DNA of 51,327 nucleotides from Bacilli bacterium (lineage in GTDB: Bacteria > Bacillota_I > Bacilli_A > RFN20 > UBA1709), in NCBI GenBank assembly GCA_028693955.1, contig JAQUUH010000003.1:1-51327 (forward strand), in the 5' to 3' direction. Positions within the stretch are counted from its first letter, which is position 1; the number at the start of each line of letters is the position of its first letter. Below the pieces are notes generated by a model. That model did not search any database and was not told where the DNA came from. It saw only the letters and a program-made list of their open reading frames with translations. Position numbers and translations under genes: made by a program. Positions 8,301-17,933 of the stretch are shown one piece after another.

Positions 8301-9647
8301 AATACTGCTTAATCTTTTTTTAGGATTAATAAACGAGTGAAAAGAATCAATTTCTAAACCGTTCTTAATTTTTACAGCACCAATTTCAATAATATCATCA
8401 TAACGATTACTTAACCCCGTAGTTTCAATATCAATTACCGTAAAAACTGCATCATCAAGTTTGATATTAGCATCATTTATGGTCATTGGTAGTTTTTCAT
8501 TAACAATATATCCTTCCATTCCATAAATTATTTTTAAATCCGTTCCTTTAATTGCATTTTGAGCATCTGGATATGCTTGAACAACACCATGATCTGTAAC
8601 TGCCAAAGCTTTATGTCCATATTTTATTGCTCTTTTTACATATTTTTCAATATTACATACTCCATCAAGAGTTGACATATTTGTATGCAAATGAAGTTCC
8701 ACTCTTTTTTCTATTTCTTCATCAATTCTTTCATCATTTACATCTAATATTTCAATTTTCCTTGGATCAAAAACTGAATCATGTTCAAACTGATCATATA
8801 TTACTTTTCCTGTTGCTCTTATGTGCATTTCTTCTTGCAATGAAGAAAGAAATTCATTAGTAAAATTAGCGTTCTCTCGTAATTTTATTAAAATTGAGTC
8901 TTTGTCATCAGTAACATATATCAAATATAAGTTACCTCCCCTTAATTGTCTAACATCAATTTTAAAAATTCGAGCACTAAAAGCGACATTAGAATCATCG
9001 TCTTTAATACTTGATAAATCTACTTCTATAACATTATTATTTCTTTCTTTATAAAAAGAGGTATTTTTCTTATTGGAATCTACTACTATATTCTTTTGTT
9101 TTTCTAATTCAAGAGAACTTTTAATTAGCCTTTGTCTTTCTTCTTCAATAATTCTTTCAACTTCTTCTTCATCTGGTTGCTTAAGTTCTAAAACTACAGG
9201 TTGATAAAAACCTGCATTTTTAAATGAAGTTCTTAAGACTTCACTAAATGAAGAAATAGATTCTTGTAGTATTTTACTACTAACATAGATTATTATTTGT
9301 TGACCAACTAAAATTGGTTTTAATTTTATTAAAGCCTCAAATATTGGTAATCCTTGTAAATGCTCATTAATAAATTGTTTATAATAAACATTAACGGCTA
9401 CTTCATTTATACTATCATGATTAGCAACTTTAAAAGTAACATTACACTTGTATGGAAACTTTTTTAAACTATCATTAAATTTTTGATAAATTTTTATATC
9501 TAAAATTTCAGGAATTTCTATAAGTATCTTAAATTTCTCTGCTTTATTATTAATCTTAGCTTCTATTAATTTTGCATTAGAAAAGGCATTCAAAACCTCT
9601 TCATCGCTATTAATAGAATTTAAAAACTTCCCCATCTCAACTTGCAT
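5319..9647 (-). CDS. polC: DNA polymerase III alpha subunit, PolC type
   Basis: 1442 aa; PHP domain (VELHLHTNMSTLDGV) interrupted by a DEDD exonuclease (FTVIDIETTGLS); polymerase motifs (DIDLNFSGDYQ, YMFPKAHAVAYV). Confidence 0.97.
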   Translation of the reverse strand: MQVEMGKFLNSINSDEEVLNAFSNAKLIEAKINNKAEKFKILIEIPEILDIKIYQKFNDSLKKFPYKCNVTFKVANHDSINEVAVNVYYKQFINEHLQGLPIFEALIKLKPILVGQQIIIYVSSKILQESISSFSEVLRTSFKNAGFYQPVVLELKQPDEEEVERIIEEERQRLIKSSLELEKQKNIVVDSNKKNTSFYKERNNNVIEVDLSSIKDDDSNVAFSARIFKIDVRQLRGGNLYLIYVTDDKDSILIKLRENANFTNEFLSSLQEEMHIRATGKVIYDQFEHDSVFDPRKIEILDVNDERIDEEIEKRVELHLHTNMSTLDGVCNIEKYVKRAIKYGHKALAVTDHGVVQAYPDAQNAIKGTDLKIIYGMEGYIVNEKLPMTINDANIKLDDAVFTVIDIETTGLSNRYDDIIEIGAVKIKNGLEIDSFHSFINPKKRLSSITKEITGITDEMLIGAPLFEDIATNLRKFLQNTIFVAHNASFDFEFINEFFKKHTKEGIYNPVIDTLSLARSIYPHLKSYSLGSVSRSLNVAYLEDEAHRADYDARVLSEVFERMRPKIINELHVLFHNQLGSLSPENAWSKTYPTHMIFLVKNTTGLKNLYNLVSLSHTKYFSGVPRIPRGIIEKYREGLLIGSACFNGEIFEIAANQSKEKLIEAIKFYDFIEIQHLDNYSYLIDSKSIEGYEKLKTVLTNLVEEAQNLNKIVVATGDCHYLDPKDKIYRDVYIVAKAKEARRHPLYDYRNPTRENPNQHFRTTKEMLEGVSFLGDKLAHEIVVTNTNKIADMIDTILPVQDQLYTPTLPNIDAQKEIEKLCYDNAKRIYGDPIPSIVLERLEKELGKIRDNKFGVIYYLAYRLVEKSKNDGYLVGSRGSVGSSLVATLSGITEVNPLPPHYLCPECKHSEFFSDGSIKSGYDLDDKICPLCGHMMSGEGHNIPFETFLGINGDKVPDIDLNFSGDYQWQAHNYTKELLGEDNVFRAGTISTVAEKTAFGFARNYYFDELKRERVRNAELARLAHYCEGVKRTTGQHPGGIIVIPLDKDVHDFTPVQYPADDLTASWKTTHFKFEAIHEEILKLDILGHDDPTALRMLKDLTGINPVTLPLNDHKVLSLFTSTEALKVKPDDIYSNTGVSGIPEFGTIITKRILEDAKPHKFSELVQISGLAHGTNVWKGNAQDLIKSGVGTIMDVIGCRDDVMTYLVEKGLPAIDAFKIMENVRKKERQITSQQENLMRNNNVPEWYIDSAKKIQYMFPKAHAVAYVCMALRVAWYKVYRPLEYYATYFSVRCQSYDLESMMMTHKELKERLHRLYENINDRSIDSQIRNKEKDLEDVILMSLEMVARGYKFSNISLEKSEAKRFAIDYDNNALIPPFVTVAGLGEAVAESIIKARADQPFLSKQDFITRTSINTTQLKYLEKKGVLDFLDEEDQLTLKLF

Positions 9648-9680
9648 CTTACCACTCCTTTTTTGGAAGGTTTTCTATTA

Positions 9681-10823
9681 CTAAAAGAATATATCTTTGA
9701 TTGTTATTAATATTATAAACCCTATTAAAAATATAAAGCCAACGGCATTTATAATAGCCTCGATTTTAGAGTTTAATTTTCTTCTTGAAATTTTTTCAAT
9801 TATCATTACAAGAAGTCTTCCTCCATCTAAAGCTGGAAGTGGTAATAAATTAATTATTCCTAAATTTACACTTATCATTGCAAGAAATAATAAAAACGAT
9901 AAAAATCCATCTTTTGCAAATGATACCGCTGATTCATACATACCAACTGGTCCAGAAACATTATTTAACCCGTCTTTGGTAAACAAAGTACCTAGAGCAT
10001 CAAATATCAGTGTAGCCATTTGCTTTTCAGTACTCCAAGCATTAGTTATAACTTCATTAAAAGTCGCATCTCTTGTTGTCTGTCCTAGTCCAAAAATAGG
10101 CTCCATTTTTGATATTACCAGTCCATCGCTACCTTGAGAAACTTCAAAAGTTGTAAATGTTCGACATACATTATTATAAGAAAGTGCTTCACCATCACGC
10201 AAGACTTCAAAATCCAAGCATTGTGTCATTCCTACTGCATTTATTTCATCTGGATTAGGATTTGTTTTATCAATAACCTCACTAATTTGTGAAAAATCAG
10301 TAATATTATTAAGTGTGTATTCTGTTCCATCGCTAAGTTTTCCTGTTATTGATGTTACAAAATCTCCAGTTTGTAAACCCGCTTGCTCAAGAATTGAATC
10401 TTCAACAACTCTTATATTTGGATTAGTATTAGCAACTCCACTTCCAGCATAAACAATTACAAGCAAGAAAAAACAAAGAATTATATTAAATGTTGCGCCA
10501 GCAGCAAGAATTACAAACTTCTTCCACCAAGAAACACCATTTATTGTCCTTTCAAATGGAACATCTATCTTATTTTTGTCAATCTCTTCATCATTTCTTT
10601 GAGATTGTTGATCTTGTTCTCCTGCCATTGAACAATAGCCTCCAATTGGCAATAATCTTAATGTATATTTTGTTTCTTTTCCTTTATATTGAAGAAGTTT
10701 GGGTCCCATAAACATAGAAAACTCATAAACATAAACGCCAAAAAGTTTAGCAAAAGTAAAATGTCCTAGTTCATGAATAAATATCAATACTGATAACCCT
10801 AATATAAACCAAATTAATGTCAC
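9681..10823 (-). CDS. rseP: RIP metalloprotease (site-2 protease) RseP
   Basis: HELGH zinc motif, PDZ-like middle, C-terminal NLLPLPALDGG. Confidence 0.95.
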   Translation of the reverse strand: MTLIWFILGLSVLIFIHELGHFTFAKLFGVYVYEFSMFMGPKLLQYKGKETKYTLRLLPIGGYCSMAGEQDQQSQRNDEEIDKNKIDVPFERTINGVSWWKKFVILAAGATFNIILCFFLLVIVYAGSGVANTNPNIRVVEDSILEQAGLQTGDFVTSITGKLSDGTEYTLNNITDFSQISEVIDKTNPNPDEINAVGMTQCLDFEVLRDGEALSYNNVCRTFTTFEVSQGSDGLVISKMEPIFGLGQTTRDATFNEVITNAWSTEKQMATLIFDALGTLFTKDGLNNVSGPVGMYESAVSFAKDGFLSFLLFLAMISVNLGIINLLPLPALDGGRLLVMIIEKISRRKLNSKIEAIINAVGFIFLIGFIILITIKDIFF

Positions 10824-11989
10824 TAAACTCTACCTCCCATAATATTATTACATATCTTATAAGCTAAAATCCTTGTACTTTTATCTACTTTAATAATATC
10901 TTCTAAAGAAAATATATTTACTTTTTCATGTATTTTAATACATTCTTTTATTACTTTAACAATTGATAAAAAACTAATTTTCCTATTTAAAAATTCTTCA
11001 ACTGCCACTTCATTTGCAGCATTATAAACTATTGGATAACTACCACCTAATTTACCAACTTCATATGCCAACAATAAAGCTTCATATTTTTTAAAATCTA
11101 TTGGTCTAAAATTCAAAGAGAAAGGTTTATTAAGCATCAAATTTGCATCGTATTTTGGTAAATGGTGGCCTTTACTTAAAGCAAATAAAATAGGTATCTC
11201 CATATTTGGCATCCCAATTTGAGCTTTAAATCCACCATCATTAAATTCAACCATTGAATGAACTACACTTTCTAAATGCATAACAACATCTATTTTATTG
11301 TAATCAAAATTAAATAAATGATGCGCTTCAATCACTTCTAAACCCTTGTTAACCATCGTTGCACAATCAATAGTTATTTTTGAACCCATTTTCCAGTTTG
11401 GATGTTTTAAAGCTTCTTCAACGGTTACATTTTCCAATTCTTCTAATGTCTTATCCCTAAATGCTCCTCCACTTGAAGTTATAACTAATCTTCTAACTTC
11501 TTGATAGTGCTCTCCTTTTAAACATTGATATATTGCACTATGTTCTGAATCAATAGGAAAAATCTCTACATCATTTTCTACAAGAAGCTTATTTATTAAG
11601 TCTCCTGCCACCACTAATGACTCTTTATTTGCTAAAGCTAAGTCAATCCCATTTTTTATTGCTTCAATTGTTGGCCTTAACCCAACAAATCCTACAAGAG
11701 CATTAACAATTAAATCATTTTCTTTTATTTTACATAACTCTTTTAAGCCTTCGTCGCCTTGAAAAAACATAATTTTTTTATATTTATTTTTATAATAATT
11801 CAAATCCATTTTTACACCAATACAAACATATTTGATAGTTTTAAATTCTTCTAAAAGTTGATTTAAATATTCACCATTAGTATTAACGGAAACTCCAATA
11901 AGAGAAAACTCTTGAATATTATCTTTAATTACTTTTACACTTTGTTGGCCAATAGAGCCACTAACTCCTAATATAGTAAGACTAATCAT
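10823..11989 (-). CDS. dxr: 1-deoxy-D-xylulose-5-phosphate reductoisomerase
   Basis: LGVSGSIGQQ; ALANKESLVVAG; PIDSEHSAI; TSSGGAFRD; HPNWKMGSKITIDCATMVNKGLE. Confidence 0.97.
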   Translation of the reverse strand: MISLTILGVSGSIGQQSVKVIKDNIQEFSLIGVSVNTNGEYLNQLLEEFKTIKYVCIGVKMDLNYYKNKYKKIMFFQGDEGLKELCKIKENDLIVNALVGFVGLRPTIEAIKNGIDLALANKESLVVAGDLINKLLVENDVEIFPIDSEHSAIYQCLKGEHYQEVRRLVITSSGGAFRDKTLEELENVTVEEALKHPNWKMGSKITIDCATMVNKGLEVIEAHHLFNFDYNKIDVVMHLESVVHSMVEFNDGGFKAQIGMPNMEIPILFALSKGHHLPKYDANLMLNKPFSLNFRPIDFKKYEALLLAYEVGKLGGSYPIVYNAANEVAVEEFLNRKISFLSIVKVIKECIKIHEKVNIFSLEDIIKVDKSTRILAYKICNNIMGGRV

Positions 11990-12834
11990 ATGAACATACC
12001 TCCAGTAATTAAAGCATAAAAAGAAATAAATACCATCAAGTTAAATAGTAAACTATCAACTCTATCTAATATTCCTCCATGCCCAGGAAATATTGCGCCA
12101 AAGTCTTTTATTTTAAAGAATCTTTTTATGGATGAAAAGATTAAATCTCCAAAAATAGCACCTATTGCCAAAACAAAACTCATCATTAAAGCATAAAAAA
12201 TATTTAGTGCACTCGCAAATAATGGAAAAATCAAATAATATGATGTTCCAATAATTGTGGCTCCTATTGCTCCGCCAATTGCACCTTCCCATGTCTTTTT
12301 TGGTGAAATTACTGGAGCTAATTTATGTTTTCCCCATTTTGTTCCTATTAGCAAAGCGAAAGTGTCATTTGAATAAGTGACTAGTAATACATAAATTATT
12401 GTTAAAATACCCAAAGTATTCCTAATAAAGAAAAATGCTTGACCAGCAACAACTAATAATAATGTTATCGTAAATATATAAAATACATCCATAATACTTA
12501 TTGTATGATGTGTAACCTCAAAAGATAGTAAAACTGCTAAATACATACAAATAAATACGGTATTAATATGAACCAAAAAATTTGGAGGTATTTCTATTAT
12601 CCCAGTATTTACAAAATGAATAATGAATCCCCAAAATAACATGGCAAAAGCAAAAACATAGTTAACAATTCTAAAATATTTTGGCCATTCTTTTTCAGTG
12701 CGCACATTCATTAATTCATATACCCCTCCACCAATAAATAATGCCATGAGTAATACACTATACCAACCACCAAGATAAGTTAATGGTACAACAATTGCAA
12801 TAATAACTAATGCTGTAATTGTTCTTACTTTCAT
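11986..12834 (-). CDS. cdsA: Phosphatidate cytidylyltransferase
   Basis: C-terminal CTP transferase signature SPKKTWEGAIGG..FKIKDFGAIFPGHGGILDRVDSLL. Confidence 0.96.
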   Translation of the reverse strand: MKVRTITALVIIAIVVPLTYLGGWYSVLLMALFIGGGVYELMNVRTEKEWPKYFRIVNYVFAFAMLFWGFIIHFVNTGIIEIPPNFLVHINTVFICMYLAVLLSFEVTHHTISIMDVFYIFTITLLLVVAGQAFFFIRNTLGILTIIYVLLVTYSNDTFALLIGTKWGKHKLAPVISPKKTWEGAIGGAIGATIIGTSYYLIFPLFASALNIFYALMMSFVLAIGAIFGDLIFSSIKRFFKIKDFGAIFPGHGGILDRVDSLLFNLMVFISFYALITGGMFI

Positions 12835-12836
12835 GC

Positions 12837-13574
12837 TTATATTCCTCCAAAACGCCTATTGCGTCTTTTATATTCTTCAAGTGCCTCAATAAAATCATCC
12901 TCACTAAAATCTGGCCATAAAACTTTCATAAAATATATTTCACTATAACTTATTTGCCATGGCATGAAATTAGATATCCGCTGTTCTCCACTTGTTCTTA
13001 TTAACAAATCTATTGGCTCAACATCCTTTGAAATTAAATTATCCTGAATAAGTTTTAAATCAATATTTTCAGGAATAATTTCTCCATTTATTATTTTATT
13101 TGCAATACTTTTAATAGAATACAAAATATCCTCTTGACCCCCATAATTAAAAGCAATGTTAACTTTAAGTTGATCTCCATTTTTAGAAAGAAATTCAGCT
13201 TTTTTTAATGAATTCCATACTTTAGTAGGAACATTATTTTGTGCACCTACTATGTTAACTTTTATTTTTTTATCTATCAATTCATCTATATACCCTTCAA
13301 ACAAATCAGAAACTAAACTAAAAATAAAACTTACTTCACTTTTGCTTCTTTTCCAGTTTTCTGTAGAAAAAGTATAAAGAGTTATTTCCGAAATTTTATA
13401 CTTTAGGGCATAACCTATTACATCTTTTATTTTAAGTGCACCTTGTCTATGTCCTGCACTTCTTGGAAGATTTCTTTTAGTTGCCCATCTTCCATTGCCA
13501 TCCATTATTATCCCTAAATGATTTAAGGGAATATTAAATTCTTTTAAATCATTTTCTAACTTTTTAAAAGACAT
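12837..13574 (-). CDS. uppS: Isoprenyl (undecaprenyl diphosphate) synthase
   Basis: HLGIIMDGNGRWA; FSTENWKRS; DLLIRTSGEQRISNFMPWQ. Confidence 0.96.
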   Translation of the reverse strand: MSFKKLENDLKEFNIPLNHLGIIMDGNGRWATKRNLPRSAGHRQGALKIKDVIGYALKYKISEITLYTFSTENWKRSKSEVSFIFSLVSDLFEGYIDELIDKKIKVNIVGAQNNVPTKVWNSLKKAEFLSKNGDQLKVNIAFNYGGQEDILYSIKSIANKIINGEIIPENIDLKLIQDNLISKDVEPIDLLIRTSGEQRISNFMPWQISYSEIYFMKVLWPDFSEDDFIEALEEYKRRNRRFGGI

Positions 13575-13604
13575 TAATATCCCCTTCCTTACAAAAAAGT
13601 TTAA

Positions 13605-14153
13605 CTATATTGTCGTTATCTCTTTTTCTTTAGAACTTTGTAAAGTTTCAATTTTTTTAATAAATTCATCTGTTACTTTTTGAATTTCATTTTCATCTCT
13701 TTTTGCTTGATCTTCTGGAATTGACTTATCTTTTTTAATTGTCTCATTTAAACGTCTACGAATATTACGAATAGCAACCTTAGCCTCTTCTGAAAGTTTC
13801 CCTAATAATTTAACAAATTCTTTTCTTCTTTCTTCTGTTAGTGGTGGAATATTTAAACGAATAACTGAACCATCACTATTTGGTACAAGACCTAAATTTG
13901 ATTGTTGAATGGCTTTAGAAATCATACTCAAGCTTTCTTTTTCATATGGTTTTATCATAATTACTCTTGGCTCTGGAGTAGAAATAGTTGCAATTTCAAT
14001 TAATGGCGTTGGAAAGCCATAATATTCAACTCTTATCAAATCCAAAATTGAAGAATTGGCTCTTCCTGTTTTAATAGTAGATATTTCTTTTGCATATGCA
14101 TCAAGTGTTTTTTGCATGCTTTCTCTTGTAGATTTTGTTAATTCTTGTGACAT
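13605..14153 (-). CDS. frr: Ribosome recycling factor
   Basis: 182 aa; TGRANSSILD; VRNIRRR-like AIRNIRRRLN; order pyrH-frr-uppS. Confidence 0.96.
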   Translation of the reverse strand: MSQELTKSTRESMQKTLDAYAKEISTIKTGRANSSILDLIRVEYYGFPTPLIEIATISTPEPRVIMIKPYEKESLSMISKAIQQSNLGLVPNSDGSVIRLNIPPLTEERRKEFVKLLGKLSEEAKVAIRNIRRRLNETIKKDKSIPEDQAKRDENEIQKVTDEFIKKIETLQSSKEKEITTI

Positions 14154-14155
14154 AA

Positions 14156-14881
<726 letters not shown>

Positions 14882-14893
14882 CTATCCTCCTTT

Positions 14894-14922
14894 TTAAAAG
14901 TGACACCCAAAAATGAGTGTCA
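14894..14922 (-). terminator. Rho-independent terminator between tsf and pyrH
   Basis: Minus strand GTGACACTC-ATTTTTG-GGTGTCAC followed by T-run. Confidence 0.7.
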
Positions 14923-14938
14923 CCTTAGTGTATTTAAC

Positions 14939-15829
14939 TTATTTACGAACTTGATTCATTACTTCTTCCGCAAAATTATCTTCTTTTTTCTCAATTCCTT
15001 CTCCAACTTTAAAGCGAACAAACTCTACAATTTCGCCACCGTGGTTTTTGACAAATTGAGCGACATTAACACTCGGATCTTTAACAAATGGTTGCTCACT
15101 CAAACAAATTTCTCTTAAAGATTTATCGACTTTTCCTTTGACAATATTCTTTAATGCTTCTTCTGGTTTACCTTGTAATTTTGGATCAACTTTTGCTGCC
15201 TCTAATTGAATATGTGTTTCCTTATCAATATAATCTTGATCTACATCTTGTTTACTTAAATATTGCGGTGCACTTGCAGCAATATGCATGGCAACATCTT
15301 TTGCTACACTTTCATCATTTACACCTTTTAATGTAACAATGACTCCTATCCTACCACCCATGTGAACATATGTTCCAAAAACATCTTGGCTAGTTTTCTC
15401 TAAAGTAACTACTCTTCTTAAAGTAATTTTTTCTCCTATTACTGAAACTGCTTGAACTATTGCATCTTCAACAGTAATTTTATCAATTTTTGCTTTTAAT
15501 GATGATTCTAAATCCTTAGAACCATTCTCTACAACAGTATTTGCAATATCAATTACAAGTTTTTGAAACTTCTCATTTTTAGAAGCAAAGTCTGTTTCAA
15601 CATTTACTTCAACCATAGAAGCTTTATTATCTTTAACGGCAATAGCTGTTAATCCTTCAGCAGCAATTCTTCCTTCTTTTTTTGCTGCTTTAGCTATTCC
15701 TTTTTCTCTTAACCAATCGATGGCTGCTTCAATATCCCCATTTGAAGCATCTAATGCTTTTTTACAATCCATCATTCCAGCACCAGTGCGCTCTCTTAAA
15801 GTTTTTATTAACTCTGCTGTAACGGCCAT
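14939..15829 (-). CDS. tsf: Elongation factor Ts
   Basis: LRERTGAGMMDCKKAL; VNVETDFASKNEKF; HIAASAPQYL. Confidence 0.97.
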   Translation of the reverse strand: MAVTAELIKTLRERTGAGMMDCKKALDASNGDIEAAIDWLREKGIAKAAKKEGRIAAEGLTAIAVKDNKASMVEVNVETDFASKNEKFQKLVIDIANTVVENGSKDLESSLKAKIDKITVEDAIVQAVSVIGEKITLRRVVTLEKTSQDVFGTYVHMGGRIGVIVTLKGVNDESVAKDVAMHIAASAPQYLSKQDVDQDYIDKETHIQLEAAKVDPKLQGKPEEALKNIVKGKVDKSLREICLSEQPFVKDPSVNVAQFVKNHGGEIVEFVRFKVGEGIEKKEDNFAEEVMNQVRK

Positions 15830-15847
15830 ATTAATTTCTCCCCCTTA

Positions 15848-16840
15848 TTATTCTTTATTTTCTTTTTCAGGACTTGTAGTTCCTGCTTTATTTTCCTCTA
15901 CTTTTTCTACAGTTTGAACAACTGGACGGCGTTCTTGTCTAAAATTGTTAGGACGTCTTGAATCACGATATTTTCCTCTGCTATTTTGTTGAGCACGACG
16001 AGCTGCAATAGCATTTTGTCTTGCAATTTGTTTTGCTTCTTCAACTTTATCAGCATTTAAAATAACATCATTCATTGAGACTTCTTCGCCTTCATCTTTA
16101 GTATAAGCAACTATTGTTTGTCCACCTTTTGATTCAACAACAGCATCTGCCATAACTGAAAGAATTAATTTTACAGATTTTGTAGCATCATCATTACCTG
16201 GAATGACATAATCTACTAAATCTGGATCTGAATTTGTATCTACTATACCAAATACAGGAATGTGAAGTTTTCTTGCCTCATGAACTGCATTTAGTTCCAA
16301 ACGTGGATCTATTACAAACAAAGCATTTGGAAGTCTACGCATTTCCTTAATGCCTCCAAGCACTTTCTTTAATTTTTCTGCTTCTTTACGATAATTTGCA
16401 ACTTCTTTTTTAGGAAGAATATCAAATGTTCCATTTTCTTCCATTTTTTCAATATCTTTTAAATATTTTATACGTCTTTGTATTGTTTTAAAATTAGTTA
16501 ATGTACCTCCAAGCCAACGTTGAGTTACATAAAAAGACCCTGATCTTAAAGCTTCTTCTTTAACTAAATCTTGACATTGTTTTTTTGTACCAACAAAAAG
16601 CAATTTACCATTGTTATCAATGATTTCTTTTAAAGCTTTATAAGCTGTCTCAATCATATTAATTGACTTTGATAAATCAATAATATAAATCCCATTTCTT
16701 GCTGTATAGATGTATTTTTTCATCTTTGGATTCCAGCGTCTTGTTTGATGTCCAAAGTGAACACCTGCTTCAAGTAATTTTTTCATTGTAATTACTGGTT
16801 CTTGTTCACTTGGAATTAAATCTTTCATTTCTTCTGCCAT
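15848..16840 (-). CDS. rpsB: 30S ribosomal protein S2 with long C-terminal extension
   Basis: [37 protein letters not shown]; ~70-aa R/Q/E-rich C-terminal tail. Confidence 0.97.
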   Translation of the reverse strand: MAEEMKDLIPSEQEPVITMKKLLEAGVHFGHQTRRWNPKMKKYIYTARNGIYIIDLSKSINMIETAYKALKEIIDNNGKLLFVGTKKQCQDLVKEEALRSGSFYVTQRWLGGTLTNFKTIQRRIKYLKDIEKMEENGTFDILPKKEVANYRKEAEKLKKVLGGIKEMRRLPNALFVIDPRLELNAVHEARKLHIPVFGIVDTNSDPDLVDYVIPGNDDATKSVKLILSVMADAVVESKGGQTIVAYTKDEGEEVSMNDVILNADKVEEAKQIARQNAIAARRAQQNSRGKYRDSRRPNNFRQERRPVVQTVEKVEENKAGTTSPEKENKE

Positions 16841-16878
16841 AATTTTCTCCTTTTTGTTTTTTTATCCTCCATTACTTC

Positions 16879-16932
16879 GAAATTTTCACGCCTTTTAGCT
16901 ATCTTTTTAGCAGGCACTAGTGAAAAAAATTC
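16879..16932 (-). promoter_or_regulatory. Structured 5' leader of rpsB-tsf mRNA
   Basis: Minus strand TTTTTTTCAC-TAGT-GCCT-GCT-AAAAAGAT-AGC-TAAA-AGGC-GTGAAAA nested helices between promoter and rpsB. Confidence 0.5.
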
Positions 16933-16969
16933 ATAATGTGTGTATTTGCTACATTTTTGCAGCTCATTA

Positions 16970-16998
16970 ATTTTAGCATAATATGTGCTTTATTTCAA
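16970..16998 (-). promoter_or_regulatory. Sigma-A-like promoter for rpsB-tsf
   Basis: TTGAAA-17-TAAAAT on minus strand. Confidence 0.7.
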
Positions 16999-17012
16999 GA
17001 TAATGTGCTCCA

Positions 17013-17933
17013 TTAAGAGTGTTTTTTTGCACGAGGGTGAGTGTTATCATAAACTTTTTTTAATTGCTTACTTGTTACATGAGTGTAGACTTGTGTCGCG
17101 CTAAGACTTTCGTGCCCTAAAAGCACTTGGACACTTCTTATATCCATACCATTATCCATAAGATGAGTAGCAAATGAATGCCTAAGCATATGAGGATATA
17201 TATCTTTTGGTTGTTTCATCATATATCCCATCTTTTTCACAATCATTTCAATACCTCTTGAGGTTATTGGTTTTCCTTTAGTATTAACAATTACATTATC
17301 ATTTATTGAGTCATTCTTTTTAACAAGCTCTTCTCTTCCTTCGTTTATATATTTTTTTATAAAATTAAGTGAAAAATCATTTATCACACATAATCTTTCT
17401 TTGTTACCTTTACCTTTAATAAACAAAGTTCTTTGTACTTCATTAATATCACCAATATGTAAATTGACTAATTCACTTACTCTTAAACCACAAGAATAAA
17501 GCAAATGAATTATTGCTTGATTTCTTTGATTTATTGAACCATTTGTCGATATATCAATATTAATTAACTCTTTTATCTGCTCTATTGGTAAAAAACTAGG
17601 TAATGCTTTTTCATATTTTTGAGTTTCTATATCCTTAAATGGATTAAATAATACAAATTCATTTTTTAATAAAAACTTGTAAAAATTCCTTAAACTTGAA
17701 ACTTTTCTAGCGATTGTCCTTCTTTTATTGTTTTTAGCTAACAAATTTGCAACAAAGTAATAAACATCTTTCTTGTCAATATCACTTATATTGTAAGCAT
17801 CTTTTTCTTTGGAAAGAAATTTTGAAAACTCTAAGATATCATTTTTATATGCTTTAATTGTCAAAAGCGAGTTATGTCTTTCATATAATAGGTATTCAAA
17901 AAATTCATTTTGATGATCAAGCATTTTCTTCAC
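17013..17933 (-). CDS. xerC: Site-specific tyrosine recombinase XerC/D family
   Basis: LLYSCGLRVSEL; HMLRHSFATHLMDNGMDIRSVQVLLGHESLSATQVYTH; next to trmFO as in Bacillus. Confidence 0.93.
   Translation of the reverse strand: MKKMLDHQNEFFEYLLYERHNSLLTIKAYKNDILEFSKFLSKEKDAYNISDIDKKDVYYFVANLLAKNNKRRTIARKVSSLRNFYKFLLKNEFVLFNPFKDIETQKYEKALPSFLPIEQIKELINIDISTNGSINQRNQAIIHLLYSCGLRVSELVNLHIGDINEVQRTLFIKGKGNKERLCVINDFSLNFIKKYINEGREELVKKNDSINDNVIVNTKGKPITSRGIEMIVKKMGYMMKQPKDIYPHMLRHSFATHLMDNGMDIRSVQVLLGHESLSATQVYTHVTSKQLKKVYDNTHPRAKKHS

Noticed and set aside
8627-9054. Plus-strand ORFs opposite polC (8627-8860, 8821-9054; also 6722-6910, 7708-7917)
   Set aside because: Fully antisense to a well-supported polC with no recognizable protein features.
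17013-17933. Tyrosine recombinase as a phage or integron integrase
   Set aside because: It lies in the conserved trmFO-xerC position, with no att-like repeats or cargo genes; housekeeping Xer is the simplest call.
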